NCBI GenBank assembly: GCA_964498075.1
Contig: CAZCGA010000010.1
Coordinates: 16,088-80,087 of the forward strand
Source: CAZCGA01 sp964498075
GTDB lineage: Bacteria; Desulfobacterota; Binatia; HRBIN30
Length of the DNA stretch: 64,000 bases
Direction of reading: 5' to 3'
In this document: in pieces, positions 36,379 to 44,281 of the stretch
Layout: each line of letters begins with the position of its first letter
Numbering within the stretch: position 1 is the stretch's first letter
The notes under the pieces: model-generated
What the model saw: the letters and a program-made list of their open reading frames with translations, nothing else
Told to the model about the DNA's origin: nothing
The model's database searches: none
Program-made: the position numbers and the translations under genes

Positions 36379-36687
36379 ATGTCACACCGGTACGTGAAGG
36401 TCACCGAAGTGGTCGCCGATTTGCACGTGGATGGCGCCTTCCTGAGCGCGCTCGAGGCGGAAGACCTCATCCATACCAAGCGCACCTCCGAAGGCGACCT
36501 GGTGATCTCATCCGAGGATGCGGAACGCGTCCGCGTGGCCCTCCTGCTGACCGGCGAGCTGGACGTCAATCTGCCCGGCGTCGAGGTCATCATGCACATG
36601 CGCGACTCGATGCTGGCCATGCAACGACAGTTCTCGGAAATCCTGGACGCCGTAGTCAAGGAGATCCGGCGGCAAGCGCCGCGCTGA
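36379..36687 (+). CDS. CbpM-like chaperone modulator (MerR-type fold)
   Basis: The 102-residue protein has a MerR-like N-terminal helix-turn-helix half (YVKVTEVVADLHVDGAFLSA then LEAEDLIHTKR) and a C-terminal helix (MHMRDSMLAMQRQFSEILDA). This is the architecture of CbpM, which inhibits the J-domain protein CbpA, and of related MerR_2 proteins. It lies 10 bases after dnaJ and 62 before rpoH. It may bind the DnaJ J domain or regulate transcription; the sequence does not decide. Confidence 0.7.
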   Translation: MSHRYVKVTEVVADLHVDGAFLSALEAEDLIHTKRTSEGDLVISSEDAERVRVALLLTGELDVNLPGVEVIMHMRDSMLAMQRQFSEILDAVVKEIRRQAPR

Positions 36688-36748
36688 CGGCAGGTGCCGG
36701 CTTGCCGCACTGCGGCGAAGCCGTTAAAGTTCCGGCCAATACGATCCG

Positions 36749-37708
36749 ATGGCAGACGACCTCCATCCGAACGACGACCCAGAACGGGAGCCCCCCGAAG
36801 CCGCAGTGGCCGATGCCGAGACGCCGGAGGAGCCCTCGACCGGCGCCGTCGCCCGCTACGATCCGCTGCAGCGCTACCTGGCTGAAATCCGCCGCTATCC
36901 GTTGCTGTCGCGCGAGGAAGAGCACGCAATCGCGGTGCGCTACCGCGAACACCAAGACCTCGAAGCGGCGTATCGTCTGGTGACCGCCAACCTGCGGCTC
37001 GTCGTCATGATCGCGCGCGAGTATCAACGCGCCTTTCGCAACCTGCTCGACCTCGTTCAAGAGGGCAACATCGGGCTGATGGAGGCGGTGAAGAACTTCG
37101 ACCCGTACCGCGGCGTCCGCTTCCCGTCATACGCCGTCTGGTGGGTCCGGGCGTACATCATCCGTTACATCATGAACAACTGGCGGATGGTGAAGATCGG
37201 CACCACTCAGGCGCAACGCAAGCTCTTCTTCAACCTGCAGAAGGAGAAGGATCGGTTGGAGGCCGAGGGGTTCGCTGCCGGGCCGAAGCTGCTGGCACAA
37301 CGCTTGGACGTGAAAGAGGCCGAAGTCATCGAGATGGAGCAACGGCTGTCCGGGCGCGATCTGTCCGTCGATGCGCCGCTCGACGCAGGCGACGAGTCGA
37401 CGATGCTCGACTTCCTGCAGAGCAAGGGCGCCACCGCCGAGGAGGCGGTCGCCGACGCCGAGTCCCGCGAGTTGATCTCTCGCAAGGTCAAAGAGTTCGG
37501 TGCCTCGTTGACCGGGAAGGAGCGCGTCATCTTCGATACGCGCCTCATGGCGGAGGACCCGCTCACGCTGCAGGAGCTTGGCGATCGCTACGACATCAGC
37601 CGCGAGCGCGTACGTCAGATCGAGGAGCGCATCAAGAAGAAGCTGAAAGCTTACCTGCTCGCCGAGAGCCCCGACCTCAAAGACGCCGTCGTCGAGATCA
37701 TCCGCTGA
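36749..37708 (+). CDS. rpoH: Heat-shock sigma factor (RpoH, sigma-32 type)
   Basis: The 319-residue sigma-70 family protein has region 1.2 (DPLQRYLAEIRRYPLLSREE) and region 2 (TANLRLVVMIAREYQRAF, VQEGNIGLMEAVKNFDPYRG, YAVWWVRAYIIRYIMNNWR). It carries the RpoH box (TQAQRKLFFNLQK), which marks sigma-32 and separates it from RpoD and RpoS. Region 4 has the helix-turn-helix TLQELGDRYDISRERVRQIE. The gene lies right after dnaJ and the CbpM-like gene, whose products normally restrain RpoH, so local feedback is plausible. Confidence 0.9.
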   Translation: MADDLHPNDDPEREPPEAAVADAETPEEPSTGAVARYDPLQRYLAEIRRYPLLSREEEHAIAVRYREHQDLEAAYRLVTANLRLVVMIAREYQRAFRNLLDLVQEGNIGLMEAVKNFDPYRGVRFPSYAVWWVRAYIIRYIMNNWRMVKIGTTQAQRKLFFNLQKEKDRLEAEGFAAGPKLLAQRLDVKEAEVIEMEQRLSGRDLSVDAPLDAGDESTMLDFLQSKGATAEEAVADAESRELISRKVKEFGASLTGKERVIFDTRLMAEDPLTLQELGDRYDISRERVRQIEERIKKKLKAYLLAESPDLKDAVVEIIR

Positions 37709-37800
37709 CTGCTCGCCGATGGCAGGTGGCCTGTGGCGGATGGTAGAAAGGGAACCTAACCACCAGCGATCTTCCATCTGCCATCAGCCGTCCCGCCGCC

Positions 37801-37830
37801 TTGCGCATGCGCGACAGCCGGTTATATAGT
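37801..37830 (+). promoter_or_regulatory. Candidate sigma-70 promoter upstream of the TPP enzyme
   Basis: TTGCGC (37801-37806) and TATATA/TATAGT (37823-37830) are spaced 16 to 18 bases apart and end about 30 bases before the ATG at 37859. The sequence between rpoH and this site carries 7-bp-periodic GATGGCA-like repeat DNA. Confidence 0.4.
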
Positions 37831-37858
37831 GCGGCCGCACAGAAGGATCGATATCGGG

Positions 37859-39508
37859 ATGGCAGAGATCCATGGCGGGCGCGTTGTCGCCAAGGCCCTG
37901 AAGGCCGAGAACGTCCCCTACATCTTCACGCTGTGTGGGGGACACGTGATGCCCATCTACGACGGCTGCGTCGATGAAGGCATCCGCGTCATCGATGTCC
38001 GTCACGAGCAGACCGCGGCCCACGCGGCCGATGGCTGGGCGAGGGTCACCGGCCAACCCGGCGTCGCCGTCGTCACCGCAGGGCCGGGACTCACCGACGC
38101 CGTCACCGGCGTCGCGAGCGCTCACCGCGCCAACATCCCGATGCTCATCTTCGGCGGCCAGGGGCCGCGCCCGTTCGCCGACATGGGCTCGCTGCAGGAC
38201 ATGAACCACGTCGAGCTGATGCGCCCAATCACCAAGTGGGCGGCCTCGGTCCCGGAGGGCCGGCGGCTCGCTGAGTACGTCAGCATGGCCTTCCGCATCG
38301 CCACGACAGGGCTGCCGGGGCCGGTCTACCTCGAGATGCCCATCGATCAGCTGTTCAACTCCTACGACGAGACCCGGCTGGTCTTTCCAGGCAAGTACCG
38401 CACTGACGCCGGCACGGCAGGGGATCCGCGCTACATCGAGCGCGCCTTCGACCTACTGCGCAAGGCGCAACGGCCGGTGGCGTTGGTGGGGAGTCAACTG
38501 CGCTGGTCGAAACGCCGTGAGGCGTACCCGGTCTTTGCGCAGACGTTCGGCATCCCCATCTATGTCAACGGGCTGGGCCGTGGATCGCTGCCGCCGGACA
38601 ACCCGTACTTTTTCTCGCAGACGCGCAAGGACGCCCTGAAGCAAGCGGATGTGGTCCTCATCTTCGGCACGCCGCTGGACTTTCGGCTGGGGTACGGACG
38701 CGAGTCGCACTTCAACCCGGCCGCCGCGATCATCCAGGTCGACCTGGATGGCGGCGAGATCGGACGCAACCGTCCCATCGACGTCGGCATCGTCGGCGAC
38801 ACCGGCCTCGTCATGGAGCAGCTGACCACGTGCGCGCAGTCCGACGGGTACAGCGCTGCCATGGTGAAGCCGTGGCTCGATCAGATGCGACAACGCGAAC
38901 AGCAGAAGTGGGAGCGCATGCGTGCCGAGATGGAATCGGATGCGGTGCCGATCAACCCGCTGCGCGCCTGCAAAGAGATCGCCGCGGGATTGAGCAAGGA
39001 CGCGATCGTCATCGGTGACGGCGGTGACTTTGTGGCGACCGCGGCGTCCGTCCTGCGCATCTACGAGCAGGGGCACTGGCTCGATCCCGGCCCGCTCGGC
39101 ACCCTCGGGGTCGGCCCGGGCTACGCCATGGCGGCCAAGCTCGCCAAGCCGAAGAACCCGGTGGTGATCGTCTACGGCGACGGGGCCTTCGGCCTGCACG
39201 GCTTGGAGTTCGAGGCCATGGTCCGACAGAAGATCAATGTCGTGGGCGTGATCGGCAACGACGCGGCCTGGCAACAGATCCGCCGCGGCCAAGTGCAGCT
39301 CTACGGGGTGGAGCGCGCCGTGGCGACCGGCTTGAGCTTCGCGCACTACGAGCGCGTCGTCGAGGCCCTGGGCGGCCATGGCGAATACGTCGAACGCCCG
39401 GAGCAGATCCGCCCCGCCCTCGAGCGTGCCCTGGCGGCGGGCAAACCGGCGCTGGTGAACATCAAGCTCGGGAGCAGCGACTTCCGCAAGGATGCGATCT
39501 CAATTTGA
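37859..39508 (+). CDS. Thiamine-pyrophosphate enzyme (acetolactate synthase / oxalyl-CoA decarboxylase-like)
   Basis: The 549-residue enzyme has the three-domain TPP fold. The N-terminal domain has the catalytic Glu in VRHEQTAAHAADGWAR. The TPP-binding motif in the C-terminal domain starts GDGAFGLHGLEFEAM and continues to the Asn of IGNDAAWQQ. No regulatory subunit gene is nearby, and the active-site region (FTLCGGHVMPIYDG) is closer to the broad acetolactate-synthase-like group that includes 2-hydroxyacyl-CoA lyases and oxalyl-CoA decarboxylase than to true IlvB. The substrate is unresolved. ATG 37859 (MAEIHGGRVV) is the family start; an upstream in-frame ATG at 37829 is less likely. Confidence 0.85.
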   Translation: MAEIHGGRVVAKALKAENVPYIFTLCGGHVMPIYDGCVDEGIRVIDVRHEQTAAHAADGWARVTGQPGVAVVTAGPGLTDAVTGVASAHRANIPMLIFGGQGPRPFADMGSLQDMNHVELMRPITKWAASVPEGRRLAEYVSMAFRIATTGLPGPVYLEMPIDQLFNSYDETRLVFPGKYRTDAGTAGDPRYIERAFDLLRKAQRPVALVGSQLRWSKRREAYPVFAQTFGIPIYVNGLGRGSLPPDNPYFFSQTRKDALKQADVVLIFGTPLDFRLGYGRESHFNPAAAIIQVDLDGGEIGRNRPIDVGIVGDTGLVMEQLTTCAQSDGYSAAMVKPWLDQMRQREQQKWERMRAEMESDAVPINPLRACKEIAAGLSKDAIVIGDGGDFVATAASVLRIYEQGHWLDPGPLGTLGVGPGYAMAAKLAKPKNPVVIVYGDGAFGLHGLEFEAMVRQKINVVGVIGNDAAWQQIRRGQVQLYGVERAVATGLSFAHYERVVEALGGHGEYVERPEQIRPALERALAAGKPALVNIKLGSSDFRKDAISI

Positions 39509-39545
39509 GGAGACCGGTTCGCTTCTACCGGCTCCGCAGCCTTCC

Positions 39546-40274
39546 ATGCGCGATACGACCGCCGCGATCATCGTGATCGGCAATGAGATCCTCTCCGGAA
39601 AGGTCGTGGACACGAATGCGTCGTTTCTCACGCAAGAGCTGCGCCGCCTGGGCGTCTGGCTGCGCCGCATCCTCGTCATCCCGGACGAGGTCGACGCCAT
39701 TGCCGAGGCGATCCGCGCCTACCGTCCCGCCTTCGATATCCTCTTCACCTCCGGCGGTGTGGGCCCGACGCACGATGACGTCACCATGGCTGGCATCGCC
39801 CGCGGGCTCGACCGTCCGGTCATCCAGCATCCGGCGCTCGAGCAGAAGATTCGCGAGTTCCTGGGGCACAAGGTGAACGAGGTGCACCTGAAGATGGCCG
39901 AGGTGCCCGACGGCGCGGAGTTGATTTTCGCCGGGCTCGCCTTCCCGACCGTGCAGGTGGAGAACATCTACATTCTCCCGGGGATTCCGGAGATCTTCCG
40001 CGAGAAGTTTCTGGCCATCAAGGCGCGCTTCGCGGTCGATCCGTATTTCCTGCGTGTGGTATATATGCGGGCCATGGAGAGCACGATTGCGCGGTACTTG
40101 AACGAGACGCTGGCAGCGTTTCCGTTCGTGCAGATGGGATCGTACCCGAAGCTCGGCGATCCGGAGTACCGCGTGCGGGTGACCCTGGAATCGAAGGATC
40201 AGGACTACGTGAATCGAGCCTTTGAGCATCTGATCCGTCGGCTCCCGGCGGAAACGATCGTGCGCACGGAATGA
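39546..40274 (+). CDS. Molybdopterin-binding (CinA N-terminal / MoaB-like) domain protein
   Basis: The 242-residue protein has the COG1058 pattern: IIVIGNEILSGKVVDTNASFL at the start, TSGGVGPTHDDVT in the middle and ILPGIPEIFREKF later. These match the N-terminal domain of CinA and related stand-alone proteins. It lacks the C-terminal nicotinamide-nucleotide amidohydrolase domain of full CinA. The role may be ADP-ribose pyrophosphatase or unknown. ATG 39546 is used; an in-frame ATG at 39492 overlaps the preceding gene's end. Confidence 0.82.
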   Translation: MRDTTAAIIVIGNEILSGKVVDTNASFLTQELRRLGVWLRRILVIPDEVDAIAEAIRAYRPAFDILFTSGGVGPTHDDVTMAGIARGLDRPVIQHPALEQKIREFLGHKVNEVHLKMAEVPDGAELIFAGLAFPTVQVENIYILPGIPEIFREKFLAIKARFAVDPYFLRVVYMRAMESTIARYLNETLAAFPFVQMGSYPKLGDPEYRVRVTLESKDQDYVNRAFEHLIRRLPAETIVRTE

Positions 40275-40297
40275 TGCGAGTGGGGAAGGGAGGCCGT

Positions 40298-40633
40298 ATG
40301 GTGCGGAGGGCGGTGGTGGTCGGAGTGCTGCTGTGTGTGTTGGCGCAGGTCGCGGTGGCGAAGGAAAAGCAGAAGGAAGGCAGTGTCTGGGGCGATGCCG
40401 GATGGGGCCTGCTGGCAGTGACGGCCAACCTGCTCTACATGCCGGCGAAGGTGGTGTACGCCAGTGTGGGCACGATCACCGGCGGGCTCGCCTATCTGTT
40501 GACGGCGGGTGACTCGGAGACCGCGCAGCGGGTGTGGAACCCGTCGATCGGCGGCAGCTACGTGATCACCCCGGCGATGCTGCGCGGCGATGAAGAGATC
40601 CTGTTCAACGGACCGAGCTACTCGAATGACTGA
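40298..40633 (+). CDS. Hypothetical secreted or membrane-attached small protein
   Basis: The 111-residue protein follows a strong ribosome binding site (GGGAAGGGAGG). It has a signal peptide (MVRRAVVVGVLLCVLAQVAVA), then a hydrophobic stretch (WGLLAVTANLLYMPAKVVYA then GTITGGLAYLLTAGD) and a conserved-looking tail (VWNPSIGGSYVITPAMLRG). The function is not recognised. It is followed after about 40 bases by the SRPBCC gene, in the same direction. Confidence 0.6.
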   Translation: MVRRAVVVGVLLCVLAQVAVAKEKQKEGSVWGDAGWGLLAVTANLLYMPAKVVYASVGTITGGLAYLLTAGDSETAQRVWNPSIGGSYVITPAMLRGDEEILFNGPSYSND

Positions 40634-40675
40634 GCGTCCACGCCACCGGCGCGTGCACCGCTCCAAGGGGGAGTG

Positions 40676-41269
40676 ATGAACAAAAACGTCATTGGCGGCA
40701 TCGGCGCCGTCGTGCTGATCGCCGTCGGGTTCTTCGCGTACAAAGCCGTCATTCTGCGCGGCGAGACCGCCAAGTGGTCGGGGCCGATGCAAGAGATCGC
40801 CGAGGAGAAGATCGATCACGACAACACCATGACGCATGCGCGCTTCGTGTCGGTCATCGACGCGCCGGTCGCCAAAGTACAGAGCGCCATCTGGAACGTG
40901 GAAGGCAGCCAGCAGATGGTCGAGAACATCAAGATGTCCAAGCTTCTCGAGAGCAAGGAGAACTCCAAGCTGGTGGAGATCAACCTGCAATCGCTCAACC
41001 TGCCGCTGCAGAACTTCACGATGCAGTGGACACTCTACCCCGACGAGCATCGGATCACGTTCAAGACGGTCAAGTCGCAGGCCCAGGACATCGAAGGCGA
41101 GTACAAGCTCGAAGCCTCCCCCGATGGTACGAAGACGCGGCTGGTGTACACCACCACGTCGAAGGACAAGGTCGCCGTGCCGTTCCCGCAGTCCGTCCTC
41201 GACAGCGCCAACCGCGAGACCTACGTGAACACCGTGCGCGGCATCCAGAGGGTCGTCAAGCAGGGCTAG
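40676..41269 (+). CDS. SRPBCC/START-like protein with N-terminal membrane anchor
   Basis: The 197-residue protein starts MNKNVIGGIGAVVLIAVGFF, a single transmembrane anchor. The rest looks like a Bet v1/START helix-grip domain: a strand with FVSVIDAPVAKVQSAIWNVE, a long acidic middle, and the terminal helix QSVLDSANRETYVNTVRGIQ. This fold binds lipids or other hydrophobic ligands. Start 40676 follows GGGGGAG; a GTG at 40673 is next to it. The ligand and role are unknown. Confidence 0.72.
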   Translation: MNKNVIGGIGAVVLIAVGFFAYKAVILRGETAKWSGPMQEIAEEKIDHDNTMTHARFVSVIDAPVAKVQSAIWNVEGSQQMVENIKMSKLLESKENSKLVEINLQSLNLPLQNFTMQWTLYPDEHRITFKTVKSQAQDIEGEYKLEASPDGTKTRLVYTTTSKDKVAVPFPQSVLDSANRETYVNTVRGIQRVVKQG

Positions 41270-41271
41270 AC

Positions 41272-41349
41272 GAGTGGTTTCTGGTTGCTGGTTCCTCGTC
41301 TCTGGTGAACGAATCGAAACCAGAAACTGGAAACCAGAGACCGGAAACG
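41272..41349 (+). repeat. Seven-base microsatellite-like repeat upstream of engB
   Basis: Units of the form TTNCTGG recur every seven bases (TTTCTGG, TTGCTGG, TTCCTCG, TCTCTGG), then the complementary CCAGAAA-type units follow (CCAGAAACTGGAAACCAG), so the region can fold back on itself. Similar 7-bp-periodic DNA with other core sequences appears elsewhere in the window. Confidence 0.6.
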
Positions 41350-41940
41350 ATGCAGCAAACCCACACCGCCCGCTTCGTCGCTGGGGCCGCTGAGCTGGCG
41401 CGGCTACCGGCGCTGCGCCAACCCGAGATCGCCTTCGCCGGGCGCTCGAACGTCGGCAAGTCGTCGTTGCTGAATCGCCTCGTCGGGCACCACGGCCTGG
41501 CCCGCGTCAGCAAGACCCCGGGGCGCACCCAGCAGATCAACTTCTTCCTCATCGACGAGCGGCTGACGTTCGTCGACTTGCCCGGCTACGGCTTCGCGCG
41601 TGTACCGCTCCCGGTCAAAGAGCAGTGGAAGCAGCTGGTGGAGGCCTATCTGGGGCGCCGCCCGAACCTGCGCGCCGTGGTGGTCATCGTCGACCTGCGC
41701 CGTGGCGTCCAAGATGACGATGCGGCGCTGCTCGCCTCCCTGCGTGCGCAGGACCTGCCGGCGATCGTCGCGGCAACCAAGGCGGACAAGCTTGCCCGCG
41801 GCGAGCAGAAGCGCCGGGCGCAGGAGATCGCCGAGGCGGTGCCCGGCGCGTGCGTGGTCATCACCTCCGCCACCAGCGGCGAGGGCATCGACCGCTTGTG
41901 GCAGGAGATCGCGGCACGTGTCGAACCGGTGCGGCGGTAG
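41350..41940 (+). CDS. engB: Ribosome-biogenesis GTPase EngB (YsxC)
   Basis: The 196-residue small GTPase has the G1 motif GRSNVGKSSLLN, G2 TPGRTQQINFF, G3 DLPGYGFARVP, G4 TKADK and G5 TSATSGEG, the classic EngB order. It takes part in 50S subunit assembly. The ATG at 41350 (MQQTHTARFV) matches the usual N-terminal extent of the family. It is the last housekeeping gene before the CRISPR island. Confidence 0.95.
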   Translation: MQQTHTARFVAGAAELARLPALRQPEIAFAGRSNVGKSSLLNRLVGHHGLARVSKTPGRTQQINFFLIDERLTFVDLPGYGFARVPLPVKEQWKQLVEAYLGRRPNLRAVVVIVDLRRGVQDDDAALLASLRAQDLPAIVAATKADKLARGEQKRRAQEIAEAVPGACVVITSATSGEGIDRLWQEIAARVEPVRR

Positions 41941-42052
41941 GCGGAATGCACCATCAGGTACAGCCGTGCGTGCTCTTGCTTGTCCGTCGCACGTCTCGCC
42001 ACTCGCTTCTTGCCATCTGCGTGTAGCATTGAGTAGAGTGCCACCATGCCGA

Positions 42053-42235
42053 GTGCTGGACGGGCACTCAGAGAAGACGGAGGTGGTCGCAAGAGGGCAG
42101 CCCTTGGAGATCGAGATCCTCGACGCGTCGAAGGTTGTGCAGAAGAAGGACGTGGAGGTCTCGATGGCGGCATTGTTTCTCGACCGGGTAGTGAGGGCGT
42201 CGGCTCGCGAGGCGAGCCTGGCGGGATGCCCGTGA
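42053..42235 (+). other. Coding-like fragment of unknown origin
   Basis: A 60-residue frame starting at a GTG reads VLDGHSEKTEVVARGQPLEI, then ILDASKVVQKKDVEVSMAAL, with protein-like composition but no ribosome binding site. It lies in the poor-coding gap between engB and the cas genes and may be debris of a lost gene. I do not recognise it. Confidence 0.25.
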
Positions 42236-42287
42236 CGCTTGGACCGCCCACGAGCACGAACACGAGTCACGAGAGGTAGGCGTGGCA

Positions 42288-42398
42288 ATGAGCGGCAGGG
42301 TGGCATTCGGCGAGTTCTTCCGGACGGCGACGGGCAAGCGCCCGTCCGACGACCAGCGACGGCTGGCGGGCGAGGCGGGAGGAGCGAGCGCACAGTGA
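42288..42398 (+). pseudogene. Remnant of a Cas3-type helicase N-terminus (piece 1)
   Basis: A 36-codon frame starting MSGRVAFGEFFRTATGKRP continues SDDQRRLAGEAGG and then stops. It matches the start of the second fragment at 42764 (FSEFFREATGCEPFDYQRRL) and, more loosely, the intact cas3 N-terminus (DFGPFFRLVYGYNPFPWQER). No helicase motif follows, so only the entry segment survives. A stretch GAGAGGTAGG precedes the ATG. Confidence 0.55.
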
Positions 42399-42419
42399 AA
42401 GCATTGGGGAGGTGACGCG

Positions 42420-42692
42420 ATGGGACAGTGCATCTACGTGGCAGAAACAGAGAAGGGCCCGAGCACGCGCGAGATGCCGAGCGAGATGTGGATGAGCCCC
42501 GCCGCCGCGGGAGCTGAACTCGCGAAGGGGCATCTGCTCAATACGACCATCGGCGTGTGGTTTTACGAACGCGATCTCTGGGATAAGGCGGCGTTGCGGC
42601 GCCGCTTGCTCGCGCTGGTCGATTACGTCACCGCGCCCGAGTTCTTGCGCCACTACGAGGAATGGGGGCAGCAACAGCTCCGCAAGCGGTGA
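42420..42692 (+). CDS. Hypothetical 90-residue protein between the cas3 remnants
   Basis: The ATG follows a good ribosome binding site (GGGGAGGTGACGCG). The product starts MGQCIYVAETEKGPS and includes GVWFYERDLWDKAALRRRLL and a helical end (APEFLRHYEEWGQQQLRKR). It has normal amino-acid composition, no signal peptide and no membrane segment. Both neighbours are decayed cas3-like fragments, so it may be an accessory gene of a lost CRISPR module. No family is recognised. Confidence 0.5.
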   Translation: MGQCIYVAETEKGPSTREMPSEMWMSPAAAGAELAKGHLLNTTIGVWFYERDLWDKAALRRRLLALVDYVTAPEFLRHYEEWGQQQLRKR

Positions 42693-42763
42693 GGTCGAAG
42701 AGGCAGAGCCGGGATGGCTGCAGATCCGAGGCGAGTCACGAACCACCAGCACGGGTCACGCAC

Positions 42764-42965
42764 ATGACCTTCAGCGAGTTCTTCCGTGAGGCGACGGGCT
42801 GCGAGCCGTTCGACTATCAGCGGCGGCTGGCGACGGAGGTGTGTGCCGAGGGCCGGCCCGAAGTCGCTGGCGATCAACGTGCCGATGGGTGCGGGGAAGA
42901 CCGCCGCGGCGGTGCTCGCGTGGCTGTGGAATCGCCGCGGGCCGGAGGCTTTCTGCGAGTTGTAG
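42764..42965 (+). pseudogene. Frameshifted remnant of a Cas3-type helicase N-terminus (piece 2)
   Basis: The first frame reads MTFSEFFREATGCEPFDYQR and RLATEVCAEGRP. A one-base shift near 42860 moves to a second frame reading PKSLAINVPMGAGKTAAAVL and AWLWNRRG, then a stop at 42963-42965. The second piece contains a good Walker A motif (VPMGAGKT). Together they match the layout of the intact cas3 N-terminus 2.8 kb downstream (FPWQERLAS, then LPTSAGKTAAIDIAVF). The rest of the helicase is absent. Confidence 0.7.
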
Positions 42966-43024
42966 CCAACCGCGATGTGGGTGATTGGAATCATTCACGT
43001 CGGTATCAGATGGAGGAGTAGACA

Positions 43025-44281
43025 ATGGCTGACAAAGCGGAGGTTCCGAACATCACGTTTGAGCAACTGAAGAAGGCGGTTGGCGGAAGCGCCGCCGCGA
43101 TCCGCGTGGTCACCAAGCTCATGCCGGCTGGCGGACCAGGCGACAAGGTGTTCCCGCCGACATACGAGGGGGGTAAGTATGCCACCGAGCGGCGCCGAGT
43201 TGGAGACCAAGAGATCGATACCGTGCTGCTCGACTCGGTGCAATCCCAAGCCAATCGGATGGAACTCGCACTGAAAGCGGCTTTCGAGCGCGAAGAAGTG
43301 AAGTTTCCTTTGTTGGCCGTGGATTTCAGCAAGGAATTTCCCCAAATCGGCGTGATCACCGCTTTGGACGCGCCGCACCGGATTGCGGACGCCATCTTTC
43401 GGGATAGCTTGCTGGACGGAAGGCCGTTTCGCGAATCAGAAAAGGGAAAGCTGTTCACCAGTGCGAGGGTAAGCAACGCGACGCCGCTATTCGAGTTGTG
43501 CCCGACGGCGCTAGTCTTCGGCATGTGGGACTCGAACATCAAACTCGGCGGAACTGGTGCAAAGTTCGCGCGCGCGCTGGTTTCCGAAATTGTAGGATTC
43601 GCGGCCGTGCTGGGAAAGAAGACTTCAAGCCGAATCGACCCCCTTCAGATCGTCAAAGCGGCCGGTCCGATCTTCGAGGGCAAACAGGGCGGCTGGACTT
43701 CAAACGAAGCTCGCGCGCGCACAGAGACCAAGAAGACGAAGGAGGGTGGCAAGGAGGTCGAGAAGACCATCCCAATCCCGTTTGGTGGAGGCAACCCTGC
43801 CGACCTCATCCATGGGAACATTCCGCCGACGATTGCCGATGGTGGGTTCACGATCAGCCACGCGATCCAGACCACGGTACTGTCACTACCCGCGCTGCGC
43901 CGCCTCCGCTTCCCGCTCGCCGGCTCGAAAGCCGATCCTCGAGTAGACCAGGCTGCGCGCACCGTACTCGCCGCCTTGGCACTGACAGCCATCACCTATC
44001 AACGGGAAGAGGGATATGACCTACGCTCCCGTTGCCTACTTGTACCGACGGAACGCTCGATCTTCGAACTTCTGCCGGGTGACGGCACTGCTGCAAGCCA
44101 GTTCGAAATGCGTACGACCGAGGCTCGTACGCTCTTGGAGCAGGCCGTCGAGACGGCGCGCAAAGCTAAGCTACCCTGGCGGGATGACGCGCTGATCGAG
44201 CTGAAGCCTGGCCCCGACCTAGTGGAACTGGTTAGGAGAAGTATCGAGATCCAAGCGCAGTCGCTGCAACCCGAGGCGTGA
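43025..44281 (+). CDS. csb1: Type I-G CRISPR protein Csb1 (Cas7)
   Basis: The 418-residue protein matches the GSU0053/Csb1 family, the backbone subunit that coats the crRNA in the type I-G (formerly I-U) Cascade. Recognisable pieces are the start TFEQLKKAVGGSAAAIR, VFPPTYEGGKYATERRR, VLLDSVQSQANRMELALK, DAPHRIADAIFRDSLLDG and a middle LFELCPTALVFGMWDS. The ATG at 43025 follows GGAGGAG. The next gene starts directly at the stop codon. It is the first intact gene of the cas operon, and the two cas3-like remnants lie just upstream. Confidence 0.92.
   Translation: MADKAEVPNITFEQLKKAVGGSAAAIRVVTKLMPAGGPGDKVFPPTYEGGKYATERRRVGDQEIDTVLLDSVQSQANRMELALKAAFEREEVKFPLLAVDFSKEFPQIGVITALDAPHRIADAIFRDSLLDGRPFRESEKGKLFTSARVSNATPLFELCPTALVFGMWDSNIKLGGTGAKFARALVSEIVGFAAVLGKKTSSRIDPLQIVKAAGPIFEGKQGGWTSNEARARTETKKTKEGGKEVEKTIPIPFGGGNPADLIHGNIPPTIADGGFTISHAIQTTVLSLPALRRLRFPLAGSKADPRVDQAARTVLAALALTAITYQREEGYDLRSRCLLVPTERSIFELLPGDGTAASQFEMRTTEARTLLEQAVETARKAKLPWRDDALIELKPGPDLVELVRRSIEIQAQSLQPEA

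Noticed and set aside
42240..42285. Possible direct repeats of ACGAG type as an attachment site at the island's left edge
   Set aside because: The units are short and imperfect and look like the other 7-bp microsatellites. There is no matching copy at the right edge and no integrase gene.
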